Source of the DNA: an uncultured bacterium
GTDB taxonomy: Bacteria > Bacteroidota > Bacteroidia > Bacteroidales > Rikenellaceae
Length of the DNA: 49,779 nt
Direction: 5' to 3'
Assembly (NCBI GenBank): GCA_905214725.1
Contig: CAJMNH010000014.1
Span: forward strand, 1-49,779
A program made the translations under genes and the position numbers. Under the pieces are notes generated by a model. It saw only the letters and a program-made list of their open reading frames with translations, did no database searches and was not told the DNA's origin. Shown piece by piece: positions 16,256 to 23,689 of the stretch; within the stretch, counting starts at the first letter, position 1; each line of letters begins with the position of its first letter.

Positions 16256-16286
16256 AAAAGCAGGGAGCTCGAAACTCCCTGCTTTT
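16256..16286 (+). terminator. Terminator of the Wza-Wzc-HAD operon
   Basis: A 12-bp perfect stem: AAAAGCAGGGAG (16256-16267) pairs with CTCCCTGCTTTT (16275-16286), with a 7-nt loop. It lies 9 bp after the HAD stop codon. Confidence 0.88.
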
Positions 16287-16348
16287 CTGGTATCGGGAAT
16301 CATTGTAAAAACCGAAACCGACCGAGGTCGAAATAATCGGTTTTTTGC

Positions 16349-16356
16349 TATATTTG
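16349..16356 (+). promoter_or_regulatory. -7 box for the membrane AraC regulator
   Basis: TATATTTG matches TAnnTTTG and lies 19 bp before the start codon, so the leader would be short. No TTG at the usual distance was seen. Confidence 0.55.
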
Positions 16357-16375
16357 TAAAAAGACGCTCGAATTC

Positions 16376-17446
16376 ATGACAACCGGAATCCTCCTCGCCA
16401 TAACGCTCGACAACGCCCTCGCCTTTACGCAGGGCTGCATCTGCATGTTTCTGCTCACCGCCGGCATCTATTTTCTTTCACAGCGCGGCAACCGGCTCAA
16501 ACGGATGCTGGGTTGGATTCTGCTTTTCTGGTTCGGCCTGCATATGAAGGATCTGCTGCTACTCGACGCCTCGGCATCCGATTACGAATATATGCAGGAG
16601 CTGCTCATGAGCGTCGACATGCTGGCCGTTCCGACCTGCGCCTTTCTGCTGCTCGAACTGGCGCACCCGGGTTGGCTGACTTGGCGCAAGGCGATCCTCC
16701 ACGAAGCGCCTTTCGTACTTTTCGCGCTGCTCTACCTGCTCCGCCCCACGAACATCGTCTTTGCGGTCAATATCGTCATCGCGCTGCTCTACGGCTTGAG
16801 CGTGATCTTTCACCTCTTCCGGGCGATTCCCCGATACAATCGGATGCTTTCGGAAAACTACTCCTATACGGACGACATCGATCTGGTATGGCTGTGGAAA
16901 CTGCTGATCTTTTTCATCTTCTTCCTCGTCGTATGGGCCTACTCCTGCATCCGGCTCTCGGCCGACGCCGATATTCTCTACAATCTGGCGTCGTGCGGCC
17001 TGTGGGCCGTTATCTGCTACTACATCGACCGGCAGGAATTACCGCCGCTCGGCGACGGGGGGGGGTCTCAGGGAGCATTGGAATCCGTTTCGAACGAAAC
17101 CGCCTATAAACCGCCTTTCGCCGAGACGTTGGAGGAACTGTTCACCGTGCAGCGGCTCTGGCTCAATCCGCGTCTGACGATTCACGACGTGGCCCAAGCG
17201 CTGGGCACCAACCGTACCTATCTGTCGGACTACCTCAATCGTTCGCTGGGCACGACCTTTTACGAATATGTGAACGCCTACCGAATCCGCGCCGTCGCCG
17301 AACAACTCGCCTCGCCCTCCTGTACGCTGACGATCGAAGCCGTCGCGGAGAGCTGCGGATTCAACTCGGTCTCGACTTTCCGCCGCGTCTTTATCCGTCA
17401 CTACGGATGCACCCCGAACCGATATAAATCGAAACACGGCCGCTGA
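16376..17446 (+). CDS. Membrane-anchored AraC family regulator with G9 tract
   Basis: 356 residues: about seven hydrophobic segments in residues 1-220 (for example CMFLLTAGIYFL, MLGWILLFWFGLHM, LLIFFIFFLVVWAY), then a linker and an AraC-type double helix-turn-helix (about 250-354) with LTIHDVAQALGTNRTYLSDYLNR and AVAESCGFNSVSTFRRVFIRHYG. It is probably an inner-membrane sensor that binds DNA from the membrane; neither ligand nor target is visible. The linker contains nine consecutive G residues at 17057-17065, read as Gly228-Gly230. One extra G gives a stop at about 17107; one missing G gives a stop at 17175-17177. Either would remove the DNA-binding domain. A terminator follows, so the downstream LamG gene has its own promoter. 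Confidence 0.87.
   Translation: MTTGILLAITLDNALAFTQGCICMFLLTAGIYFLSQRGNRLKRMLGWILLFWFGLHMKDLLLLDASASDYEYMQELLMSVDMLAVPTCAFLLLELAHPGWLTWRKAILHEAPFVLFALLYLLRPTNIVFAVNIVIALLYGLSVIFHLFRAIPRYNRMLSENYSYTDDIDLVWLWKLLIFFIFFLVVWAYSCIRLSADADILYNLASCGLWAVICYYIDRQELPPLGDGGGSQGALESVSNETAYKPPFAETLEELFTVQRLWLNPRLTIHDVAQALGTNRTYLSDYLNRSLGTTFYEYVNAYRIRAVAEQLASPSCTLTIEAVAESCGFNSVSTFRRVFIRHYGCTPNRYKSKHGR
17057..17065 (+). repeat. Coding mononucleotide tract, G9
   Basis: Nine uninterrupted G bases encode three glycines between the membrane and DNA-binding domains of the AraC regulator. Such tracts are typical sites of slipped-strand length change in phase-variable genes of other bacteria. Confidence 0.95.
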
Positions 17447-17449
17447 TCG

Positions 17450-17471
17450 CGCTCGCAACAGCTTGCAAGCG
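17450..17471 (+). terminator. Candidate terminator after the AraC regulator
   Basis: CGCTCGCAA (17450-17458) pairs with TTGCAAGCG (17463-17471), with one mismatch and a 4-nt loop, followed by GGATTTTTCG. It lies just after the stop codon. Confidence 0.6.
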
Positions 17472-17554
17472 GATTTTTCGAACGAAAAGCCCGTAATTTT
17501 TGTCCATTTGACGCATCAATTTACGTATTGATCGGAACGTTCGAAAGGAGGAGA

Positions 17555-17562
17555 TATCTTTG
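17555..17562 (+). promoter_or_regulatory. -7 box for the LamG membrane protein gene
   Basis: TATCTTTG, a perfect -7 box, lies about 30 bp before the chosen ATG 17593. The nearest TTG (17528-17530) is 24 nt upstream, slightly too far. Confidence 0.6.
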
Positions 17563-17592
17563 TATAAAATTTCAATACACATCGACCCTCTC

Positions 17593-19353
17593 ATGAAGAA
17601 GATGCATTTTCTGCTGCTCTGCGCAGCGATGCTATCGGTCTCCGCAACGGCGAAATCCGATTCGGACAATGTAGCCGCGCTGCCTGCCGGCGCGATCCAT
17701 CATTTCGATTTCAGCGGCGACCTGCGCGACCGCGTCACCGGCCGGCCGCTCTACATCACCCGTCGGGATAAAAGCGACGTCAAACAGATCGGGATCAAAC
17801 AACTCACGGCCGCCGACGTCACCTTCGTCGATACGGACGAGGGGCCCCGCACGGCCATCCGCATCCTGCCGATGGAGTTCGCCGGAAAACTCAATTATGT
17901 CGACGCTCCGCAGCTGACCGCCACGTTCCTGCTTCGTTTCGACGAAAAGGACTTTCAGCAGGGAAAGCACAACAGCATCGACTGGATGAATGCGATGTGT
18001 TTCGATCCCTCGGGCGCACGCTCCACCAATGTCAAAGAGACCGGCGATCCCCGCTATGCGCGCGTCCACCATCTGCGCAGGATGAGCGGCGAATACCACA
18101 AGGACGGTACGATCGACGCTTCGGGTCTCGCAAACGGATTACGCATCCGGCAGAACGAATGGGTGCGGCTGACCATCTCGCTCGACGAAAAGGCGGGCAA
18201 ACGCACGATCTACATGGCCGACCGCATCTCGCACGAGGAGTGCAAGCCGCCGCTCGACAGCATGGTACACGCCAACCGCGTGGGGCTGTTTCAGGAGTTG
18301 GCTCCCTACGCCATCGTCGGCGAGGTTTCGGATGTGGCGATCTACGACCGTATCCTCACGGAAGAGGAGGTCGCGCAACTGCACGGCGTCGCATCGTTTG
18401 ACGAGTACAGCATCATCGAAGCGGCCTATCCGCTGCTGTCGGTTCTGGCGCTGCTGACCGTTATTCCGCTGGCGTTCTGCATCTGGCGGCCGTGGCGTCT
18501 GCAACGCATCGAGGAGGGGCTCTCGGCCCGCGGCGACAACGAGACGGCCCGCGAGGAGGTCGACCGCGCACTCGAAAGCTGGTGGGAAAACGTCGGCGAA
18601 ACGGCGTCGCCCCGCAACATCGCCGCGAGCAAGCTCGAATTCCGTTACCCCCGCGCCCTGACGACACTGTCGGTCCGCAAGCACATCAAACGGGCGATCG
18701 ACGCCCGTCCGTCGGACTCGAACGTCATCCGGCGCATCAACCGCACGATCGACGCCTACAACGCCGCGATCCGCTATCGCTTCAACGGATCGGTCATCTA
18801 TATCCTCGCCGTGATCGCGGCGACCGTCTTCACCGTATGGCAGAGCATGATCGACACCACCGACACGATTACAGTGTGGATTCTGCTCAAACGAACGATC
18901 ATCAGCCACGGTCCCATTCTGCTGATGCTCGTCCCCTACATCGCCTTCTCGATGGGATGGGCGTTGATCGGCCGCTTCGACAAATCGATCGACGAATTGC
19001 GACCGAACCACGAAAAAGAGGGCTTCCGGGCGCGCATCCGCGAGAAGGTTCAGGCCGGAGCGGGATTCGGAGGCATTTTGCTGGCGATCGTCGCAGCGGC
19101 TGCGGGTTGGTGCGGAGCGGTCGTCATGGACGGAATCAACCGTTCGACGCAGTTGGTCAGTCATTTCCGCAACGGCGGCAGCGTCGTTACCGGCACGATC
19201 AATCCGGCCATGTTCATGAGCGGGTTCGTCGTGATCGGCATCGCCGCAATCCTCATCTATCTGGCGATCATTCTCGCCTCGGTCGCCGTAGCCTACTCGG
19301 CGATCGTGGTCATCCCTTATAAAATCATTCGCAATTACATTCTTCACCGATAA
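17593..19353 (+). CDS. LamG/concanavalin-like domain plus polytopic membrane protein, function unknown
   Basis: 586 residues. ATG 17593 opens a signal peptide (MKKMHFLLLCAAMLSVSATA); an earlier in-frame ATG at 17560 lies inside the -7 box. Residues about 28-265 look like a LamG/concanavalin A-like sandwich: HHFDFSGDLRDRVTGRPL near the start, a central NEWVRLTISLDEKAGKRTIYMA strand pair, and SDVAIYDRILTEEEVAQLHG at the end, typical of such domains. After it come membrane segments near 279-298, 401-420, 440-458, 490-512 and 540-575, with a charged cytoplasmic section between the first two. I do not recognise this architecture. The WG-repeat lipoprotein starts 8 bp downstream, so the two are surely co-transcribed. 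A role in sensing or binding something in the periplasm is only inference. Confidence 0.75.
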   Translation: MKKMHFLLLCAAMLSVSATAKSDSDNVAALPAGAIHHFDFSGDLRDRVTGRPLYITRRDKSDVKQIGIKQLTAADVTFVDTDEGPRTAIRILPMEFAGKLNYVDAPQLTATFLLRFDEKDFQQGKHNSIDWMNAMCFDPSGARSTNVKETGDPRYARVHHLRRMSGEYHKDGTIDASGLANGLRIRQNEWVRLTISLDEKAGKRTIYMADRISHEECKPPLDSMVHANRVGLFQELAPYAIVGEVSDVAIYDRILTEEEVAQLHGVASFDEYSIIEAAYPLLSVLALLTVIPLAFCIWRPWRLQRIEEGLSARGDNETAREEVDRALESWWENVGETASPRNIAASKLEFRYPRALTTLSVRKHIKRAIDARPSDSNVIRRINRTIDAYNAAIRYRFNGSVIYILAVIAATVFTVWQSMIDTTDTITVWILLKRTIISHGPILLMLVPYIAFSMGWALIGRFDKSIDELRPNHEKEGFRARIREKVQAGAGFGGILLAIVAAAAGWCGAVVMDGINRSTQLVSHFRNGGSVVTGTINPAMFMSGFVVIGIAAILIYLAIILASVAVAYSAIVVIPYKIIRNYILHR

Positions 19354-19361
19354 CCGATGCC

Positions 19362-19976
19362 ATGAAACGACTCTCTTACCTTTTAACGCTCCTGCTGCCG
19401 CTCCTGTGGTCGTGTTCGACCACGGGGCCGGCGGTATTCGGCAACGCCGCCGGACGCGCGCTGGCTCAAACCGGAGCGCGTTACACTCCGGCGGAAAACC
19501 CAGCCACGGGACTTTACGGCTACGTGAACGATCTGGGGTTGTGGGTCATCCAGCCCAAGTTCGACGCCGCCCAGAATTTCAACGACTGCGGACTGGCCCG
19601 CGTGCGGATCGGCAACCGCTACGGAGCCATCGACCCGCTCGGTCAGCTGGTCATCGCCGCCGTCTTCAGCAACGGCTACACGGTCGACGCCGCCATCCGT
19701 TCGATCGACAAGGGACGGCTGCCCGGCATCGAACTGTGGGCGGAATACGATCCGGCAAGCGAACGGTACGGCTATCTCGACCACTACGGCCGCTGGGCCA
19801 TCGCGCCGCAGTTTCTCTCCGCCCGCGAATTCGACACCAACGGCATAGCTGTGGTGGCGGTGGAGAAAAACCGCTGGGGCGCCATCGACCGGCGCGGCGC
19901 AATCGTCGTACAACCCTCCTTCAACAACTCCTACGAAGCCGAAGCGGCCGTCCGCCGGCTTTCGGGTCGCAGATAG
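19362..19976 (+). CDS. WG-repeat lipoprotein
   Basis: 204-residue lipoprotein with the signal MKRLSYLLTLLLPLLWSC. The body has several WG-type repeats: LYGYVNDLGLWVIQPKFDAAQNF, RYGAIDPLGQLVIAAVF, RYGYLDHYGRWAIAPQF and RWGAIDRRGAIVVQPSF. WG repeats form short beta-rich units common in Bacteroidetes envelope proteins, usually without a known reaction. It lies 8 bp behind the LamG membrane protein gene, and the two probably act together. The gap of 45 bp to the next lipoprotein gene has no clear promoter, so the nuclease gene may belong to the same transcript. Confidence 0.82.
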   Translation: MKRLSYLLTLLLPLLWSCSTTGPAVFGNAAGRALAQTGARYTPAENPATGLYGYVNDLGLWVIQPKFDAAQNFNDCGLARVRIGNRYGAIDPLGQLVIAAVFSNGYTVDAAIRSIDKGRLPGIELWAEYDPASERYGYLDHYGRWAIAPQFLSAREFDTNGIAVVAVEKNRWGAIDRRGAIVVQPSFNNSYEAEAAVRRLSGRR

Positions 19977-20021
19977 AACGATAGACAGAAAAGAGACAAC
20001 ACACATTTTTCAACTTCCGAT

Positions 20022-22394
20022 ATGAAACGATTGCTACATCTGATCGCCGGCGCGGCGTATCTGCTCCCCGTCCTGTTCGCAGGCTGCGGCGGCGACTCGA
20101 CCGACGATCCCGCTCCCGAAGCGGATTACCTGAAAATCAGTCCGACGACGGCATTTACCTTCGACGAGGCCGACCTCTCGAAAAACGCCTTTACGGTCGC
20201 TGCCAATGCGGATCTGTCGTGGCAGGCGACGGCCTCGCCGGCCCAAGGCGTGAGCTTCAACCGCGCGCTCGGCAGCGGCAACGGGAGTTTCACGCTGACG
20301 GATATGCCTGCCGGCGCAACCGTCGAGATCTACGTCAAGCACAGCTACGCCGACGGACGGCCGACGCTCGAAAGCAACCGTGTGAAAGTCACGCGCGCCC
20401 AAGCCGCCGTCACGCTGACGGTCTCGCCGTCGAAGTTGACCTTCGATGAGTCCGACGTGACGAAAAACAGCGTCGAAATCCGCAGCAACGCCACGTGGAA
20501 GGCTTCGTCGCCGAACGGAGACGTGACCTTCTCGCCTGCCGAAGGCACGGGCGACGGCACGATCCGCATTACCGCAGCCACTATCGGCGAGTCCACGCTG
20601 ACCGTCACCACAGGCGAAGGCGAGCAGGCCATCGTCCGCACCGTTACGATCACCCGCGCCGTCGCGCTGACGGTTTCGCCCGACAAGCTGACCTTCGATG
20701 AATCCGACGCGACGAAAAACAGCGTCGAAATCCGCAGCAACACGACGTGGAAGGCCTCGTCGCCGAACGGAGACGTGACCTTCTCGCCTGCCGAAGGCAC
20801 GGGCGACGGCACGATCCGCATTACCGCGGCTCCGAACGGCACATCGACGCTGACCGTCACCGCAGGCGAAGGCGAAAAGGCCGTCACCCGCAACGTCGCA
20901 ATCAGCCGCAACGTGACGCCGCCGCCCGCCGACCCCATCTACCGGCTCGATTTCGGCACGGGCAGTACGGGCTGGGCCAACCAACTCGACGACTGGAAAA
21001 CGCAAACCGGCAGCGGGGCGGGCGCAGTCGCCTATTCCGTCAACAACGTCTACATCAACACCGACGGTTACGGCTCGGCGGGACGTTACAACGGGGCGTC
21101 GGGCGGTAGTTACGCCAAGATGTACTACAATGCCGACACCGATTATTTCGAGGTGCAGCAGATCGCGCTTCCGGCGGGCAGAACCGATTTCCGGCTCACG
21201 TTCGGAACCATCTGCCGCGCGGCCGATCTGAGCGTGCGGCTGAGCGCCGACGGACGGCGCTGGAAGGAGGTCTCTTTCACCGGCGCGGCTGCTTATAATA
21301 CATGGACGCTGGCCGTATGCGACTTCTCGCTCATGCAACCGGTGTCGCAACTCTTCATCCGTCTGCTGCCCAAGGGCGTGACGCAGAGCTACGGACTGAA
21401 CTTCGACGACATCACGCTGACCGAGTCGACCGGCGGCGGCCAGCAGATCACGCTCGAAGAGAGCGCCGGCCCCTACCGCTGGCCGGAACTGCCCGCCAAT
21501 TTCGAACGGCCCGCCGCGAATCAGGCCGTACACACCAACTGGGCCACGACCGTACGCACCGGCAAACGGGTGCGCAACTACACCTACTGCTACGACACGC
21601 AGCGGCACAACCCCGTCTGGGTGGCTTATCTGCTCCACGACTGTTATCAGGAGGGCGGTTTCACCCGTCCGGCCCAAGATCCGTGGGCGCCCGATCCTTC
21701 GCTCGACGCGGCCGTGCAGTCGAAGATTTACCCCGCTTACGAAGGCGACGTATACAATTACTACACCGCCGCGACGCTCAGCAACGCCGCCATGTGGACG
21801 CGCGGACATCTGGTGATGTCGAGCGAACGCGGCTGCGGCGACAAGAATAATCCCGCCCTGCTGAACCGCCAGACCTTCTATCCCACCAACGTCGCGCCGC
21901 AGCCCGCTATCGGCACCTATACGTTCGGAACGGCCTGGGGATATGTCGAAAGCCTCTTCTCCGGCACGCGCAATGCCGAGACGGAGTTTACGGCAGACGA
22001 CGGCGCGACCAATCTCAACTGCGTGGCCGACACGCTCTTCATGGTCGCGGGCTGCTACTACGGCGATCCTTCGCTTATCGAGAAGGACGCCTCGAGTTTC
22101 GGCAACCTCCTGCCCACGGCGAAGGATTGCGCAATGCCGACCCATCAGTTCAAACTGGCGCTGCGCACCAAGAAAGGCGACACCGGCAAACGGATTCAGG
22201 AGTGCGAAGCGAGCGAGTTGCAGGCGATCGGATTCTGGATTCCGACCTATATGACCGACGTGGTGACAAGCGGCCAGATCGACCGGTTCGCCAAATCCGT
22301 CGCCGAGATCGAACGTCTCACGGGGCTGACCTTCTTCCCCGAAGTTCCGGCCGAAGTCAAAGCCTCGTTCAACCGTACGGAATGGGGATTCTGA
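20022..22394 (+). CDS. Lipoprotein with BACON domains and a C-terminal DNA/RNA non-specific endonuclease
   Basis: 790-residue probable surface lipoprotein (lipobox FAGC, Cys22, followed by acidic residues). Residues about 30-300 carry three BACON-like all-beta domains; the second and third are almost identical and begin KLTFDESD. A middle domain (about 305-485, from YRLDFGTGSTGW) looks like a beta-sandwich. The C-terminal 290 residues form a NUC1-type nuclease: MWTRGHLVMSSER with the general-base His596 and RQTFYPTNVAPQ with metal-ligand Asn623. The usual DRGH is TRGH here, so the aspartate is replaced by Thr593 while the His and Asn remain. It may degrade extracellular nucleic acid for nutrition or defence (inference). 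A strong hairpin terminator follows. Confidence 0.86.
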   Translation: MKRLLHLIAGAAYLLPVLFAGCGGDSTDDPAPEADYLKISPTTAFTFDEADLSKNAFTVAANADLSWQATASPAQGVSFNRALGSGNGSFTLTDMPAGATVEIYVKHSYADGRPTLESNRVKVTRAQAAVTLTVSPSKLTFDESDVTKNSVEIRSNATWKASSPNGDVTFSPAEGTGDGTIRITAATIGESTLTVTTGEGEQAIVRTVTITRAVALTVSPDKLTFDESDATKNSVEIRSNTTWKASSPNGDVTFSPAEGTGDGTIRITAAPNGTSTLTVTAGEGEKAVTRNVAISRNVTPPPADPIYRLDFGTGSTGWANQLDDWKTQTGSGAGAVAYSVNNVYINTDGYGSAGRYNGASGGSYAKMYYNADTDYFEVQQIALPAGRTDFRLTFGTICRAADLSVRLSADGRRWKEVSFTGAAAYNTWTLAVCDFSLMQPVSQLFIRLLPKGVTQSYGLNFDDITLTESTGGGQQITLEESAGPYRWPELPANFERPAANQAVHTNWATTVRTGKRVRNYTYCYDTQRHNPVWVAYLLHDCYQEGGFTRPAQDPWAPDPSLDAAVQSKIYPAYEGDVYNYYTAATLSNAAMWTRGHLVMSSERGCGDKNNPALLNRQTFYPTNVAPQPAIGTYTFGTAWGYVESLFSGTRNAETEFTADDGATNLNCVADTLFMVAGCYYGDPSLIEKDASSFGNLLPTAKDCAMPTHQFKLALRTKKGDTGKRIQECEASELQAIGFWIPTYMTDVVTSGQIDRFAKSVAEIERLTGLTFFPEVPAEVKASFNRTEWGF
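20439..20831 (+). repeat. Direct repeat encoding duplicated BACON domains
   Basis: Two nearly identical blocks of about 142 bp start at 20439 and 20691, a period of 252 bp or exactly 84 codons. Most of each block is unchanged at the DNA level, including third positions, so the duplication is recent or kept similar by gene conversion. Confidence 0.9.
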
Positions 22395-22416
22395 CAAAAT
22401 AAAATCATTCATTCAC

Positions 22417-22456
22417 AAGCGACGGCGGGTATTCATCACGAATATCCGCCGTCGCT
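22417..22456 (+). terminator. Terminator after the nuclease lipoprotein
   Basis: Long stem: AAGCGACGGCGG (from 22417) pairs with CCGCCGTCGCTT (to 22456), extended inward by TATT/AATA around one unpaired position. It lies about 22 bp after the stop codon. Confidence 0.85.
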
Positions 22457-22519
22457 TCACCTTTTCGGCAAAGTCTTTCGGACGGCAAAAACCGAATTTT
22501 TCGGACGGGAAATCCGATC

Positions 22520-22692
22520 TCCTCGGTTTTTTCGTATCTTCGACTGCGTCTTAGATACTTCGGTCTCGGCAAAAGCAAACTGGCGTTTGCTTCTACGCTC
22601 GGTTTTTTCGTATCTTTGGCTGCGCCTTAGATACTCCGTCTCGGCAAAAGCAAACTTGCGTTTGCTTCTGCGCTCGACTTTTCGTATCTTTG
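22520..22692 (+). repeat. Tandem promoter-bearing repeat, array 1 (three units, about 75 bp)
   Basis: Three units, aligned on TATCTTCG (22535), TATCTTTG (22611) and TATCTTTG (22685), so spacings of 76 and 74 bp. Each unit has TTAGATACT, then CTCGGCAAAAGCAAAC, a small inverted repeat (AAGCAAAC / GTTTGCTT), CGCTCG and TTTTCGTATCTT. The same family, inverted, forms the array at 45775-46077. Open frames through it on the minus strand only reflect the repeat period. Confidence 0.88.
22661..22692 (+). promoter_or_regulatory. Promoter in the last repeat unit, upstream of the M23-dxr-rseP operon
   Basis: TTTG (22661-22664), 20 nt, then TATCTTTG (22685-22692): a full match to the Bacteroidetes -33/-7 promoter pattern. 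The preceding unit also has one (TTTG 22586-22589, 21 nt, TATCTTTG 22611-22618). The leader to ATG 22797 would be about 100 nt, with no other -7 box in it. Confidence 0.75.
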
Positions 22693-22796
22693 CAAAGATA
22701 AAACGACCCGGACGGAAGACTTCGCGTTGAAAGAGCGATTCACGCACCTTCCGGCCCGACCTCCGCTCCGGCGTCGACGCGTTAAACTCGCAGCAC

Positions 22797-23660
22797 ATGA
22801 AAGGACTCTCGGCAATCTCACGGGCATACAAGCGTCTGGTCCGCAAACACCGGCTGACGCTCCAGAACGAGGTGGACAACACCGAAGAGTGGCACATGCA
22901 CATCTCCGTGTCGCGCATCTTCGCGGCGCTGTTGGCCTTCGTTCTGCTTCTCTTCATCCTGATTCTCTCGCTGGTGGCCTACACGCCGGTACTGGAATTC
23001 CTGCCGGGTTACGAAGCCAACCGCTCGCGGGAGATGCTGCTGCAAAATATCATGCGGCTCGACTCGATCGAACGGCAGATGACCCAGATGCGCACCTACA
23101 GCGACAACATCGCCCTGATCATGGAGGGCAAGACCCCCGTAGTGCGTAATGTCGGCGGACACGACAGCATAAAGGCCGACAAGACGCTGGTGATGCCCTC
23201 GCGCGAGGACTCGCTTCTGCGCATTCAGATGGAAGGCGAAGGCCCCTACGGACTCGGAAAATCGCCGTCGCGCAAAACGCTGCGCGAAGCGATGGCCATG
23301 AGCGCGCCGGTCGAAGGGATCATCACCGAAAAATTCGACACCAAACTGGGACAATACGGCATCCGCATCGCCGCCGCGCCCGGATCGCAGGTCTCGGCCA
23401 TCGACAACGGTACGGTCGTATTGAGCCTGTGGAGTCCCGAAGAGGGATACGTCGTGCAGGTGCAGCACGCCAACAACCTGCTCTCGATCTACAAAAACCT
23501 CGCGCAATCGATGGTCTCGACGGGCCAGCGGCTCCGCAGCGGCGAGGTGTTGGGATACAGCAACGACACGCAGGCCGAAGGCAACGATTCGAAGCTCTTC
23601 GGCTTCGAGTTGTGGAACGACGGCAAACCCGTAGACCCCGAAGGCTACATCGTATTCTAA
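22797..23660 (+). CDS. M23-fold (LytM) protein lacking the zinc site
   Basis: 287-residue single-pass inner-membrane protein: short cytoplasmic part, helix at about 38-62 (SRIFAALLAFVLLLFILILSL), a short helical stretch, then an M23/LytM-like domain (about 160-287). The fold is clear from APVEGIITEKFD, GSQVSAIDNGTVV and GEVLGYS, but the zinc-site motifs are gone. HxGxD reads QYGIR (Gln186, Arg190), the YxH position reads YKN, and HxH reads FGF (268-270). It should not cleave peptidoglycan itself. By analogy with EnvC- and NlpD-type proteins, it may regulate another hydrolase or serve as a scaffold. The dxr start overlaps or closely follows its stop. The gene opens an operon driven from the repeat promoter. 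Confidence 0.85.
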   Translation: MKGLSAISRAYKRLVRKHRLTLQNEVDNTEEWHMHISVSRIFAALLAFVLLLFILILSLVAYTPVLEFLPGYEANRSREMLLQNIMRLDSIERQMTQMRTYSDNIALIMEGKTPVVRNVGGHDSIKADKTLVMPSREDSLLRIQMEGEGPYGLGKSPSRKTLREAMAMSAPVEGIITEKFDTKLGQYGIRIAAAPGSQVSAIDNGTVVLSLWSPEEGYVVQVQHANNLLSIYKNLAQSMVSTGQRLRSGEVLGYSNDTQAEGNDSKLFGFELWNDGKPVDPEGYIVF

Positions 23661-23689
23661 TGAAAACTTCCGCCGGAAAGACTTTACGC

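Noticed and set aside
20034..22412. A 792-codon open frame antisense to the nuclease lipoprotein
   Set aside because: The composition is low in complexity and rich in Arg and Gly; the opposite strand has signal peptide, BACON and nuclease motifs.
22457..22957. A 166-codon frame with repeated KANSVF-like segments on the minus strand
   Set aside because: It only reads through the 75-bp repeat (a similar frame exists at 45886-46176); the period near 75 bp gives a false repeated protein.
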